Shown here piece after piece: positions 1-8,905 of a DNA stretch of 64,000 nt. The notes under the pieces were generated by a model, which saw nothing but the letters and a program-made list of their open reading frames with translations, ran no database searches and had not been told where the DNA came from. Source of the stretch: DATCLS01 sp035296625 (GTDB lineage: Bacteria; Actinomycetota; Acidimicrobiia; Acidimicrobiales; VFJN01); NCBI GenBank assembly GCA_035296625.1, contig DATHAO010000055.1:17214-81213 (forward strand), written 5' to 3'. A program made the translations under genes and the position numbers. The first letter of the stretch is position 1. Every line of letters starts with the position of its first letter.

Positions 1-1
1 G

Positions 2-3000
2 TGGGCGCGCGCCTCGTGGGAGGAGGTGGCGCTGCACCTCAAGCGAGACCGGGTGCCCACCGAGATCGTCGAGCTGTCCACGAGCTACCGGTTGCCCGCC
101 GAGGTCCACGAGGTGGCGATGCGGCTGCTGCCGTCGATCGCCCCCCACCTCGAGGCGCCGGTCGCCGTGCGCGAGACCGGCTACGGGGTCGAGGTCACCG
201 AGGCGGCCGACCTTGCCGAGGCAACGATCGAGGCCGTCCACCGCCTGCTCGACGTGGGCATGGTGGGCATCGTCGTGCCGGCGCGGCACCGGGCCCGGGT
301 GGCGGCGGCGCTGGAGCGGGCCGATCTGGCGTGGACGCCCGAGCTGCGGGGCGGCAGCGCCCCGATCGTGCTGCTGTCCGCCGAGGCCGCCAAGGGCCTC
401 GAGTTCGACGGTGTGGTCGTGGTCGAGCCGGCGCTGATCATGACCGAGTCCGAGCGGGGGCTGCGCACCCTGTTCATCGCCATGACGCGGTGCACGCAGC
501 GGTTGGCGCTCGTCCACAGCGACCCGTTGCCGGTCGAGCTGGGGACGATCGATCCCGCACCCTCGCCGCGGCGGGTGACGTCGCTGCTCCCGCCCGAGCC
601 CGACGAGCCGGATGAGCCGTCGCCGTCGCCGTACTCGTCGTACTCGTCGCCGTTCTCGTCGTCGGGTGCCTCCGGCCAGTCCGTCCCGTCGTCGTCGGTC
701 TCGTCATCGTCGGGTGCCTCCGCTCGGTCCCTCCCATCGTCGTCGGACCGGTCCCGTTCGCCGGGTGGCGCCGGGGCCGGACCGACCCCGTCGCGTCCGC
801 CAACGCCGCGCTCCGCCTCGAGGGTGTCGTCGTCGGACGGCCCTGGACCGGGTGCGCCCGCGTCCTCCGGTTTGTTCGGCTCGGGGGTCGGATCGTCCGG
901 TTCGTTCGGCTCGGGTGCCGAATCGTCCGAGTGGTCGGACTCGTCCGCGTCCGGCTCGTTCGGTCCGGACGCCGGGTCGCCGGCCGGTGCATCGCCGGCC
1001 AGGGACCGCTCCACCGACGGTGGTGCTGGGTCGTCCGGTCGCCCGGTGCCCGGGGACGACCGGTCGGTGGGCGTGTTCGGTCGCCCGGCCGACGAGCTCG
1101 ACCGTGGCACCGGAGTGGACGAGCGACCCGGACCCAACGACGATCCGTCTGCCGGCTCGTCTGGCGCGGGCGTGGAGTCGTCGGACCCCGCCGCCGGATC
1201 GTCGGATCGGTCCGCCGGGTGGTCGGACCGCCCCGCCGGATCGTCGGATCGCGCCACCGAATCGATTCGCCCCGCCGGGTCGTCGGATCGCGCCGCTGAA
1301 TCGGATCCCGCCGGGTCGTCGGATCGCGCCGCCGAGTCGTCGGACCGGTCCGCCGGGTCGTCGGACCTCGCCGCCCGGTGGTCGGACCGCTCCGCCGGGT
1401 CGCCGGACAACGGCGGTGCCGAGGATCCGTCCTCTGGGGCCGGTTCCGCGGGCGGGCATCGCGTCGGCGCATCCGGTCGCTCCACGCCGGCCGACGACCG
1501 TCGGGCCGACCGGTCCGACCGGGTCGTGGACGATGGGCGTCCCGCGGGTGCCTTCGACCAGCGGGCGGAGGTGACCGGGGGTCGGACCAGCCCGTTCGGC
1601 AGGACCTCCGGCCCCTCGCCGACGAACCCGGAACACGACGACCCCTCCTCGCCGTCGCGCCCGGTGAACGGCCGCATCGGTGCCGGGGAGCCAGCCGCTG
1701 ATCGTCCCGGGTCGTCGACCGCCGCTCGCGCGGCTGACGGGCGGGCCACGTCGGCCACCGACGAGGGGTCGCCTGCGGGCAGCCCGCCGACGTCGTTGCG
1801 GACGCCGGCCGATGGCGGCCCCAGCGGTCGCGGTGGTTTCGGCTCCAACGTGAGGGCGCCGTCCGGCGCCGTCCCGCCTGCCGCGCGCAGTGACCGCACG
1901 CCGCCGCCCGCGTCGTCCGGTCATCGCTCGACCACGCCGGCCGCCCCGACCGCTCGTAGCCCGGCCCCTCCGCCCGCCGACTCCGCCCCGCCCGACCTGG
2001 CCGCTCGTGGCCCGGTCCGGCCGCCCGCCGACCAAACGGCCCCGGCCGCCCCGGACGCTCGTGGCCCGGTCCGGCCGCCCGCCGACCAAACTGCCCCGGC
2101 CGCCCCCGACGCTCGTGGCCCGCTCGGGCCGGCTGCCGACCCTGCCGCCGAAGGCCAGGGTCCCGCCGCCGGTATGGGCGGCGCCGCTGGATGGGCGGGG
2201 TCGCCGGAGTCCGCCGCGGGTACGGGGGCAGAGGACCGACGGGCAGTGTTCGCCGACGGCACCCCGTCGCCGTTCGGCGAGCCGCCGGGGTACGACCCGG
2301 ACGCCACGATGGCCATGCCCGGACTCGACCCCGGCGACGACTTGCCCCGCCTGCCCGAGCGGCCGACCGGCCAGTCCGACGACTTGTGCCGCCTGCCCGA
2401 GCGGCCGACCGGCCAGCCCACGGCACCGGCGGCCTCTGCGCCGCCCAGCGGGGCGGCGGCCGCCTTGCGGCGGAGCGCAGCACGGTCCGACGCCGATCAT
2501 GCCGCGCCGCCGTCGGATCTCCGCCGACCCGCCGCGCCGGCCACCCCGACCTCCTCGCCGGCCGCGCCGACGTCCGCGCCGGCGGCTTCGCCGGCCGCCC
2601 CGGCCCCTGAGCGTCGCGAGGTGGCGCCGGCGCCCCGGCCCCCGGCCGCGCTCAACGGGCGGGCGGCCACCAACGACCCGTTCGGCGGCCTGCGCCACGG
2701 CGTCCAGGGTGATCCCGGCGATCGCCGCTCATCCTCCGCCCCGGCACCTGGGGCACCGATCGAGCGAGCTGAGGCTCCTCCCGGCGCCTCGGAGCGATCG
2801 GCCTCCTCACCCGAGATCGCCCGACCGGCCCCGACCGCGGCCGCCGATCGGCATGCCGCCGACAGCACGCCGTACGGCGGTGACCGCCTGGGCCCCCGTC
2901 ACCTGGCGGGTGCGTCCTACGGCGCCCGCCCGCCGACCTCGGCCCCTCGCCCAGGCGACGAGGGGCCGGCCTACAGTGCCGGCCCGGCGCCGGACGAGCC

Positions 3001-4480
3001 GGCGTTTGGCGCGCCCGTGCGGGACGGCCGGGACGAGCGCCCTGCCAACGGTGCCGGCGCGGCGCCGGACGAGCCGGCGTATGGCCCGCCCGTGCGGGAC
3101 GGCGAGGAGCGCTCCGCCTTCGCCGCGGGCGCACCGTCGGGATCGCCGCCCGCCGGCCCGGCGCCGGTCCGGCCGTTCGAGCCCGGACGTACGGCCGACG
3201 GGCGCCCGCCCACCCCGCCGCCGAGCCCGAGGGACGCCGGTGGACCGGCTGCGGACCGCCCGGGCCACGGACCGGCCGACGACGACCAGCCTGCGCCCCC
3301 GCGCCGCCGCCTGGGTGGTGGGCGCCTCGTGGCCGCCGCCGGTGCGCCCGAGGCACCGCCCATCCAACCCGTGCTGAACGGCACGTCGGGCGCCGGGCCG
3401 CACCGACCGGCCGCCGAGCGATTCGAGGTGAGCGACGGCGACCCGGCCGGGGAAGACCGCGACGAGGTGGAAAGCAGCCAGATGGCAGTGGGACCGACCG
3501 AGTTCGGCCGACCGGACAGTTCCCCTTGGCAGGAGATCGGCGGCGCCGACCCGCCGCCCGGCGGAGTGGACTGGCGGACGTCGATCCCCCGTGAGTTCGT
3601 GGCCCGCAGTTCGCCCGCTAGGCGGCCGACGCCCGGTGCCGGCCCGCTGACCGGTCCGGCCCCGGCCGGTCCCCGCGACGGCCCGGCGACCTCCGCCGGA
3701 CGACCCACCCTCGAGCCGCCCGGCGCGGTCGCCGCCGGTCGTGGCCCCGCCGTCGACGCACCGGGTCAGGCGGCGCACGACCCGGCGCCGGACGCACCCG
3801 GTCCGACGCCCGCAGATCGCGGCCCGGTGCCGGACGAGCCGGGTCGGGCCCGGATCGCCCGGCCCTCCCGCCCGCCCGGCGGCGAGGCCGGGCCCGTTGC
3901 CGGTGGGTCGCCCGCCGACGGCCTCCTCGACCGCGACGCCGGTGACCACCGGCCGGGCGCGCACATGGCCTCGAACGTGGTCCCACGGGCGTTCGTCGCC
4001 GGCAGGGCCGACGCCCGGAGGGACCGCGACGAGCCGCCGTCCGTCGAGGGCTGGACGCCCAGCGACGAGGGTCTCGGCGCCGGGTCGCATCAGCTGGGCC
4101 GGCCCGGCGGCGAGCCCGCCGGTCCCGTTCAGCCGGCCGCGCCGGTCGCGGGGACCGGCCCGGCCGACCCCGGCGGGGACGCCGGCGCCACGCCGCCGTC
4201 GGCCCTCCCCGCGCGGCTCAACGGGATCAACGGGATGGCAGGCAACCGCCGCGATCTAGCCGAGGGCGGCCCATGGAACGAGCTCGACCGCGAGATCGCC
4301 CGGGCGGTGGCCGCCACATTGGCCGCCAAGTTGACGCGCTATGTGAACCCGAACCTGCTGCCGCTCGTCGCCGACGAGCTGGGGCGGACGTTCGGCGGCG
4401 CCCGCGACGCCGCGCCCGCCGCGCCCGAACGTCACGGAGCGTCGGACACCGATCGCTTCGGCTACGACACCGGCCACTGA
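2..4480 (+). CDS. HelD-like superfamily 1 ATPase, C-terminal part, with giant low-complexity tail (5' partial)
   Basis: The reading frame is open from base 2, so the N-terminal part of the gene lies outside the window. The first ~180 residues carry the C-terminal motifs of a UvrD/PcrA-type superfamily 1 ATPase: an ELSTSYRLP segment (motif IV region), AKGLEFDGVVVVEP (motif V) and LFIAMTRCTQRL (motif VI). The AKGLEFD-VVVVEP wording and the LPVEL ending are closest to actinobacterial HelD, which removes stalled RNA polymerase; a general UvrD helicase is the alternative. After this the same frame continues for about 1,290 residues of Ser/Asp/Pro/Ala-rich sequence with tandem repeats. It ends in a short ordered-looking module (about nt 4270-4405) with WNELDREIARAVAATLAAKL and VNPNLLPLVADELG. 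Such a tail is not part of known HelD proteins. Stop is TGA at 4478-4480. Confidence 0.75.
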   Translation, partial: WARASWEEVALHLKRDRVPTEIVELSTSYRLPAEVHEVAMRLLPSIAPHLEAPVAVRETGYGVEVTEAADLAEATIEAVHRLLDVGMVGIVVPARHRARVAAALERADLAWTPELRGGSAPIVLLSAEAAKGLEFDGVVVVEPALIMTESERGLRTLFIAMTRCTQRLALVHSDPLPVELGTIDPAPSPRRVTSLLPPEPDEPDEPSPSPYSSYSSPFSSSGASGQSVPSSSVSSSSGASARSLPSSSDRSRSPGGAGAGPTPSRPPTPRSASRVSSSDGPGPGAPASSGLFGSGVGSSGSFGSGAESSEWSDSSASGSFGPDAGSPAGASPARDRSTDGGAGSSGRPVPGDDRSVGVFGRPADELDRGTGVDERPGPNDDPSAGSSGAGVESSDPAAGSSDRSAGWSDRPAGSSDRATESIRPAGSSDRAAESDPAGSSDRAAESSDRSAGSSDLAARWSDRSAGSPDNGGAEDPSSGAGSAGGHRVGASGRSTPADDRRADRSDRVVDDGRPAGAFDQRAEVTGGRTSPFGRTSGPSPTNPEHDDPSSPSRPVNGRIGAGEPAADRPGSSTAARAADGRATSATDEGSPAGSPPTSLRTPADGGPSGRGGFGSNVRAPSGAVPPAARSDRTPPPASSGHRSTTPAAPTARSPAPPPADSAPPDLAARGPVRPPADQTAPAAPDARGPVRPPADQTAPAAPDARGPLGPAADPAAEGQGPAAGMGGAAGWAGSPESAAGTGAEDRRAVFADGTPSPFGEPPGYDPDATMAMPGLDPGDDLPRLPERPTGQSDDLCRLPERPTGQPTAPAASAPPSGAAAALRRSAARSDADHAAPPSDLRRPAAPATPTSSPAAPTSAPAASPAAPAPERREVAPAPRPPAALNGRAATNDPFGGLRHGVQGDPGDRRSSSAPAPGAPIERAEAPPGASERSASSPEIARPAPTAAADRHAADSTPYGGDRLGPRHLAGASYGARPPTSAPRPGDEGPAYSAGPAPDEPAFGAPVRDGRDERPANGAGAAPDEPAYGPPVRDGEERSAFAAGAPSGSPPAGPAPVRPFEPGRTADGRPPTPPPSPRDAGGPAADRPGHGPADDDQPAPPRRRLGGGRLVAAAGAPEAPPIQPVLNGTSGAGPHRPAAERFEVSDGDPAGEDRDEVESSQMAVGPTEFGRPDSSPWQEIGGADPPPGGVDWRTSIPREFVARSSPARRPTPGAGPLTGPAPAGPRDGPATSAGRPTLEPPGAVAAGRGPAVDAPGQAAHDPAPDAPGPTPADRGPVPDEPGRARIARPSRPPGGEAGPVAGGSPADGLLDRDAGDHRPGAHMASNVVPRAFVAGRADARRDRDEPPSVEGWTPSDEGLGAGSHQLGRPGGEPAGPVQPAAPVAGTGPADPGGDAGATPPSALPARLNGINGMAGNRRDLAEGGPWNELDREIARAVAATLAAKLTRYVNPNLLPLVADELGRTFGGARDAAPAAPERHGASDTDRFGYDTGH
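2003..2110 (+). repeat. 54-bp in-frame tandem repeat (two full units plus a decayed third)
   Basis: Two nearly identical 54-bp units begin at 2003 and 2057, each starting GCTCGTGGCC and encoding 18 residues (RGPVRPPADQ then TAPAAPDA). A diverged third copy starts at 2111. The two full units differ at only a few positions, so the duplication looks recent. It lies in the low-complexity tail of the HelD-like gene. Confidence 0.85.
2336..2419 (+). repeat. 42-bp in-frame tandem duplication
   Basis: Two 42-bp units (2336-2377 and 2378-2419) encode DDLPRLPERPTGQS and DDLCRLPERPTGQP. The length is a multiple of three, so the tail frame is preserved. Confidence 0.85.
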
Positions 4481-4485
4481 GCCCG

Positions 4486-4530
4486 GGAACCGTCCGGCGC
4501 CCGAGCGGCCGGAACCGTCCGGCGCCCGAG
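4486..4530. repeat. 20-bp perfect direct repeat, 25-bp period
   Basis: GGAACCGTCCGGCGCCCGAG occurs at 4486-4505 and again at 4511-4530. The pair fills the short gap between the stop of the HelD-like gene (4480) and the stop of the convergent PEP-utilising gene (4542). No hairpin with a T-run is evident, so a terminator role is not supported. Confidence 0.8.
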
Positions 4531-4541
4531 GGGTGGGACCG

Positions 4542-6335
4542 TCAGACGGGCGGGTCGGGCGGCGCCGGTCGGCTGATCCGGACGGTGCCGGCGGCCGCGT
4601 CGACCTCGACGTGGTCGCCGGTTCGGACGGTGGCCACGACGTCCGGGACGCCCACGACGGCGGGGAGCCCCGACTCGCGGGCCAGGATGGCGGCGTGGCT
4701 GAACAGGCCGCCGCTCCCGGTCACGACGGCCGCCACGATCGGGAACAGGGCGTTGTACGACGCCGTCGTCGTCACGGTAACCAGGACGTCACCGGGCCGC
4801 AGGCCCTCCAGCGCCTGGTCAGGCCCGGTCGCGACGAACGCCCGCCCGGCGGCCGTGCCCGAACCGACGCCTAGCCCACGCAGCGTCCCCTCGCCGGCGG
4901 GGTCCCGGCCCGGGGCGTCGCCCGCCGGACCGACCGACCCGTCGGTCGACGCCGCCGCGAAGTACGCCTCCTGCGCCGCAGCGAGCGTCGCCACGTGGAC
5001 CGGGAGGGGCGGCGCGCTTGCGTCCGCCCGAGCGGGCGCCGCGCCGAGCTGGACCGGCGGGTCGGCAAGGGCGGCACGCGTCCGGCGCTCCGCCCGGGCC
5101 GCCAGCACGGCCCCGTCGACGTCGGAGGGGGCGGCCGCACCGGGCGCATCAACGCGGTCCCGGGTCGGGGCGGTGACGAGGGCGGCGATCTCGTCGGGCG
5201 TCGCCTCGAACAGGTGGTCGGCTGCCGCCAGCACCCCGGCGGCGACGAGCCGGGCGCCAGTCTCCCGCACGGCTCGGCGCACGAGCCCCAGAGGCCATGT
5301 GAAGCACAGCGCCCCGTCGTCGTCGCGCAGTTGGTAGCAGAGGCGGGCGTCCGCCAGCAGCTCGTCGAACCGGTCCCGTTCGCCGGCCGGCACCCGCCGC
5401 CGCACGGCCTCGACCGCCGCCTCCTCCGGCGACGGACCGCCCGCCGCCTCCCGCGTCGGGCCGGATCCACCGCCGGGCCGGACCGATCTGCCGACGTCGG
5501 CGCCCGCGGTGACGTCGGCAGCCGCCGGGGGCCGGGTGAGGCGGGCGATGATCGAGGCGACCACCAGGTCGGGCCGCTCGACCAGCGTGGGTTCGCACAG
5601 GTCGTGGCCGTGCACGAGCCGGAGGCCATGGTCGCCGAGGTACCCATCGAGCGCCTCGGCCGCCGCCGGCGACGCCACCCGCACGTCGGCGAGTGTGTGC
5701 AGGTCCGCGGGCGCCGCACCGGCCTCGACCAGCGCGTCGGCGATGCGGTCCACGTGGCCGGCGGCGGCCGCGGAAGCCGGTGACGCCCCGCCGAGGAGGG
5801 CGACGACCTGGCCCACGTCGAGGCCCCAGCCGTCCGCCGCCTGGACCAGGAATCCGGCGGCGACGCCGATGCCCAGGTGCTCGAAGTGCAGCGCCCCCAC
5901 GTCGGCGGCATGGGCGACGACCCGCTGGAGGTGCGTGGCCAGCGCCGGGCCGCCGAGCGAGGCGGGGTCCTCGTCCTGCAGCGCCCGGTTGGTCGCCACG
6001 ACGGCCGGGCGCTCGGTCGTTGTCCAGCGCCCGACCTCGGCGCGCCAGCCCCGAGTCTCGAGCGTGACCCGTGCCGTGTCGTCGAGACCGGCGAGCGCCA
6101 CCTCGCTGGCGAGGGTCCGCGGGCCGGGGGAGTAGTAGAGCCAGCCGTTGACCGCGCCCCACCGGGCATCGCGCGGCGGCAACCCCAACCGCTCCGCGCC
6201 CCGCCGCCACCCGAGGGTCATGGGCGGGAACAGCGCTGCGAACAGACCGCTCACCGGCGACGGGAAGTGCTCGCGCGTCAGCCACCAGACGCCTTGGCCC
6301 GGAGGGTCCCAGGTCAGCCGGTCGCCGTCGTCCAC
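4542..6335 (-). CDS. PEP-utilising mobile-domain protein lacking an ATP-grasp domain
   Basis: A 597-residue protein from a GTG start at 6335. Residues ~500-590 form the swivelling phosphohistidine domain of the PEP synthase/PPDK/EI family: TGSGGLFSHAAILARESG with the catalytic His at about H547, then LPAVVGV and a GDHVEVDAAAGTVRI end. The N-terminal ~490 residues contain no ATP-grasp nucleotide-binding domain. They begin TREHFPSPVSGLFAALFPPM, which recalls the substrate-binding part of rifampicin phosphotransferases. A protein with only these parts cannot run the full phosphotransfer alone, so a partner or a different function is likely. The frame is open far upstream, but codons before 6335 look non-coding (Arg-rich). 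Role unknown. Confidence 0.7.
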   Translation of the reverse strand: MDDGDRLTWDPPGQGVWWLTREHFPSPVSGLFAALFPPMTLGWRRGAERLGLPPRDARWGAVNGWLYYSPGPRTLASEVALAGLDDTARVTLETRGWRAEVGRWTTTERPAVVATNRALQDEDPASLGGPALATHLQRVVAHAADVGALHFEHLGIGVAAGFLVQAADGWGLDVGQVVALLGGASPASAAAAGHVDRIADALVEAGAAPADLHTLADVRVASPAAAEALDGYLGDHGLRLVHGHDLCEPTLVERPDLVVASIIARLTRPPAAADVTAGADVGRSVRPGGGSGPTREAAGGPSPEEAAVEAVRRRVPAGERDRFDELLADARLCYQLRDDDGALCFTWPLGLVRRAVRETGARLVAAGVLAAADHLFEATPDEIAALVTAPTRDRVDAPGAAAPSDVDGAVLAARAERRTRAALADPPVQLGAAPARADASAPPLPVHVATLAAAQEAYFAAASTDGSVGPAGDAPGRDPAGEGTLRGLGVGSGTAAGRAFVATGPDQALEGLRPGDVLVTVTTTASYNALFPIVAAVVTGSGGLFSHAAILARESGLPAVVGVPDVVATVRTGDHVEVDAAAGTVRISRPAPPDPPV

Positions 6336-6670
6336 GCCGTCAGTCTGGCGCCGTCGACGCCACGAAGGGGGCCCGTTGGGCACCTCACACCACCCTCTTC
6401 GCCACGCTGGGCGACATGGCCGATGTTGCGGACCACCTCGACGACGACGAGGGCGACGAGTCCCTCGATGCCGCTTCCGTGCCCCCCGTGCGGCTCCTTC
6501 TCGGCGGGCCGGCCAGTAGCGGGTCCACCCGGGCGTCACCGGCCGCGTAGGGACGAGAACGACCGGCCGCCCCTTGGTTTCGGCCCGGGCGCGACGCGGG
6601 CCCACCGCCGTCAGCGGCAGGCCGGGATGCCGGTCGAGGATCAGCGACGCGCCCGTCGCGACCGCTGCGA
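6336..6670. other. 335-bp gap, no confident gene
   Basis: Lies between the start of the PEP-utilising gene and the stop of the TetR gene. The minus frame leading into the PEP-utilising gene is open but Arg-rich. A plus-strand 44-codon ORF (6416-6550) encodes an acidic peptide (MADVADHLDDDEGDESLD) without a ribosome-binding site. It may hold remnants of a lost gene; nothing is identifiable. Confidence 0.5.
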
Positions 6671-7291
6671 TCAGTCGGTGAACTTGGAGGTGGCGTACTC
6701 GCAGGTGACGCGCCACCCCGTCTCGGGGTCGAGCTGACCGGCGAGGCACAGCTCGACGTTCGCGAGTGCGAAGCCGAGCATCCCAGCGCTCGCGGCCACC
6801 ACGTCGTCCGCCGGCCCCGACATCGCCATCAGCCCGGCGAACTCGGAGGAGATCTGCACGCGGGTGGCGATCGCCGACGCCTCGACCGTCTCGTCGTGCG
6901 CGACCCACGGATCGCGGAACAGCAGCCGGTACGCCGGCGGGTTCTCGTCGAAGAACCCGAAGAGTGCCGCGAGGAGGTGTTCCATGCGGGTACGCGGCGA
7001 GAAGGGAACCTTGGCCGCCTGACGCAGGCGCTGCTGGAACTCGGTCAGCAGCTCCTGCATGACGCTCACGAACAGCTTAGCGCGCCCCTCGGGGAAGTAG
7101 TGGTAGAGCAGCCCCTTCGAAACCTTCGCGGCGGAAGCGATCTCTGCCAGACCAGAGTCGGCATAACCCGATGAGGCGAAGACTTCACGGGCAGTGGCGA
7201 CGATTTCAGCACGACGGGCATTCGGGTTCTTCCGGACCCGCTTGACCGGCCTGTCGCCGCCGGCATCGGCCGCGGCTGTGGCAGAAGTCAT
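6671..7291 (-). CDS. TetR/AcrR family transcriptional regulator
   Basis: A 206-residue TetR-type repressor starting at the ATG at 7291. The N-terminal DNA-binding domain is clear: RRAEIVATAREVFASSGY (helix 1) and LAEIASAAKVSKGLLYHYF (helix-turn-helix, about residues 47-66). The C-terminal ligand-binding half includes LLAALFGFFDENPPAYRLLF. The frame is open further upstream, but the region before 7291 lacks TetR homology and is less GC-rich. It is on the same strand as, and upstream of, the PEP-utilising gene, separated by 335 bp, so co-transcription is possible but unproven. Ligand unknown. Confidence 0.88.
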   Translation of the reverse strand: MTSATAAADAGGDRPVKRVRKNPNARRAEIVATAREVFASSGYADSGLAEIASAAKVSKGLLYHYFPEGRAKLFVSVMQELLTEFQQRLRQAAKVPFSPRTRMEHLLAALFGFFDENPPAYRLLFRDPWVAHDETVEASAIATRVQISSEFAGLMAMSGPADDVVAASAGMLGFALANVELCLAGQLDPETGWRVTCEYATSKFTD

Positions 7292-7683
7292 TTCGCAAGG
7301 GTAATCGATGTGCGCCGATCGCGGCAACATCGGGCCAATATGTGGGCGAGTTATTGACGCTCGCGACGAAATACCCGCCCACAACGATCGGCGGCACGCC
7401 CCACGGACCACCCCGAGAGCCCCATCGATGTCCGAGGACACGGGGGAACCTGTCCTCGTCGGTCCCTGCCGGGGGCCGTGGCCATCCAACGGACGGCCAG
7501 CGCGGGGTATCGCGGTGTCATTGCCAAGACCACGTCGTGCAGCGAAGTAACCTCTGTCCGCGTCACCACGTTCCGTCAGTGCGAACGAACTTGGTTCGAG
7601 TACAGACATTCGGGACGTACAGGTTTCGTGAACGTACGCGCTGGGCTATTGTGCATGGACAGCAGGTGTCGAGGGGCGGAGGG
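7292..7683. promoter_or_regulatory. 392-bp divergent intergenic region between TetR and XRE/DUF5753 genes
   Basis: No convincing coding sequence. Base composition is visibly less GC-rich than flanking genes. Near the XRE gene it holds an imperfect inverted repeat (CGAAC...GTTCG, about 7580-7600) and a CGTACG palindrome at 7633-7638; the same hexamer recurs in both downstream promoter modules. GAGGGG at 7671-7676 is a Shine-Dalgarno sequence seven bases before the XRE start codon. Confidence 0.5.
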
Positions 7684-8541
7684 ATGATCAGTCCGTACGT
7701 ACGTCGATTGCGCCTGGCGGCGGAGCTGCGAGCCCTGCGAGCGGAGGCCGGGCTGACGCACGAGCAGCTGGCCAAACGGATCGGCCAGAGCCGCGCGCAG
7801 ATCTCGCGCCTCGAGAACGGCCACGTCGTCGACCAGGACGACGTCATGCGCATCCTCGAGGCCCTCGGGGTCGACGACGACCGTTGGACTCAGATCATGA
7901 CGATCGCCCGCGAGGCGGGCGAGCGCGGATGGTGGGAGTCCAACAAGGCCATGGGGGACCGCCAGGCGCTCTACGCCAACCTCGAGGCCGGGGCGCAGAC
8001 GATCCGAGAGTTCCAGATGACGTTCGTGCCGGGCCTGCTCCAGACCGCCGGCTTCACCCACGCACGGGTCGACGCCGACGCGGCCAGCGGCTCGATCGGC
8101 TACATGGCCGACAAGGCGATCGAGGCCCGCATCGGTCGCCAGCGCATGTTGCGCCGGCCGGGCGGGCCGACCTACGAGGTCATCATCGACGAGCTGGCGG
8201 TCCGCCGGAGCGCCGCACCGCCCGAGGTGGTCAAGGCACAGCTCTACCACGTGGCCGCCACGGTCAACGGCAGCCGGAAGATCACCGTGCGCATCCTTCC
8301 GGTCGACGCGCAGATCGCCGGATACTCGGTGCCCCGCTCGGCATTCTCCATCTACACCTTCACCGACCCAGGCGATCCCACGGTCGTGGCGGTCGACACG
8401 GTCACCGACGACCTCATGCTCACCGATGACGCCAGCGTGAAGCGCTACGACGAGCTGTTCGGCCGGTTGCGCGACGCCACCCTGCCCGTCGAGCAAGGCC
8501 TCGAGCTCCTCATCGACACGGCCAAGTCGGTCAGTCCCTAG
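7684..8541 (+). CDS. XRE-family helix-turn-helix regulator with DUF5753 domain (WhiJ-like)
   Basis: A 285-residue protein. Residues ~15-65 are an XRE/Cro helix-turn-helix: LRALRAEAGLTHEQLAKRIG, SRAQISRLENGHV. Residues ~95-275 match the DUF5753 ligand-like domain, with landmarks TIREFQMTFVPGLLQTAGF and YEVIIDELAVRR followed by KITVRILPVDAQIAGY. In Streptomyces this architecture is found in WhiJ and its many paralogues, nearly always beside a small DUF397 protein, and one such pair (Scr1/Scr2) has been reported to behave like a toxin-antitoxin system. The ATG at 7684 has GAGGGG at 7671-7676, a good spacing; GTG codons at 7651 and 7666 are in frame but less well placed. A DUF397 gene follows at 8906. 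Confidence 0.9.
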   Translation: MISPYVRRLRLAAELRALRAEAGLTHEQLAKRIGQSRAQISRLENGHVVDQDDVMRILEALGVDDDRWTQIMTIAREAGERGWWESNKAMGDRQALYANLEAGAQTIREFQMTFVPGLLQTAGFTHARVDADAASGSIGYMADKAIEARIGRQRMLRRPGGPTYEVIIDELAVRRSAAPPEVVKAQLYHVAATVNGSRKITVRILPVDAQIAGYSVPRSAFSIYTFTDPGDPTVVAVDTVTDDLMLTDDASVKRYDELFGRLRDATLPVEQGLELLIDTAKSVSP

Positions 8542-8793
8542 GGGACTAAAAGCCACGAGCGGTGGTCGCGGCGCCGCTGAGTGATGCCACGAGACCCTGG
8601 CGAAAAGGTTGCTATAGCGAATCATTGAAGTCAGCTCGAAAAAACCATGTGGCTGCCGACACCTCGGTCGTCGGGACCCTAGCGACCTGTGGGCAGGGCG
8701 GAAAGACGGCCCTGAGCAGGAGAAAGCCCCCGCATGCCGGGTCGGCGGCAATGTTCGCGGGCCCGCTCACCGCCGCGCGTCCCGAGAGAATGC
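8542..8793. other. Non-coding spacer upstream of the DUF397 promoter module
   Basis: With module 8794-8905 this makes a 364-bp gap between regulator and DUF397 gene. It contains AT-richer stretches (for example around 8610-8650 with an A-run) and no plausible ORF with a ribosome-binding site. Such spacing implies the DUF397 gene has its own promoter. Confidence 0.5.
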
Positions 8794-8905
8794 TCCTTGC
8801 GGTACGTGGTCGTACGCGAGAATATGAGCACGTTCATAAAGTCTGGGCGGTCCAGATTCACGTGCTGAGCATGTGGCTGGTCAATTCGAGAGGAACCACT
8901 GTCAA
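8794..8905 (+). promoter_or_regulatory. Promoter-leader module A (upstream of DUF397 gene)
   Basis: Ordered blocks: TCCTTGCGGT (8794-8803, containing a -35-like TTGCGG), CGTACG (8811-8816), TGAGCAC (8825-8831), TCTGG (8842-8846), then a hairpin CACGTGC-TGA-GCATGTG (8859-8875) flanked by CCAG/CTGG, then GCTGGTCA (8876-8883) and AGAGGA before the ATG at 8906. The same blocks recur in the same order and nearly the same spacing at 9203-9324. This argues for a conserved promoter plus structured leader or operator. Confidence 0.7.

Noticed and set aside
1200..1400. CRISPR-like short repeats (GGATCG...TCGTCGGA pattern)
   Set aside because: The repeats are irregular, contiguous, without unique spacers, and encode SDR-A-S-type residues in the tail frame of the HelD-like gene.
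6416..6550. 44-codon acidic ORF on the plus strand
   Set aside because: No ribosome-binding site, no coding context and no family; described only as part of the gap.
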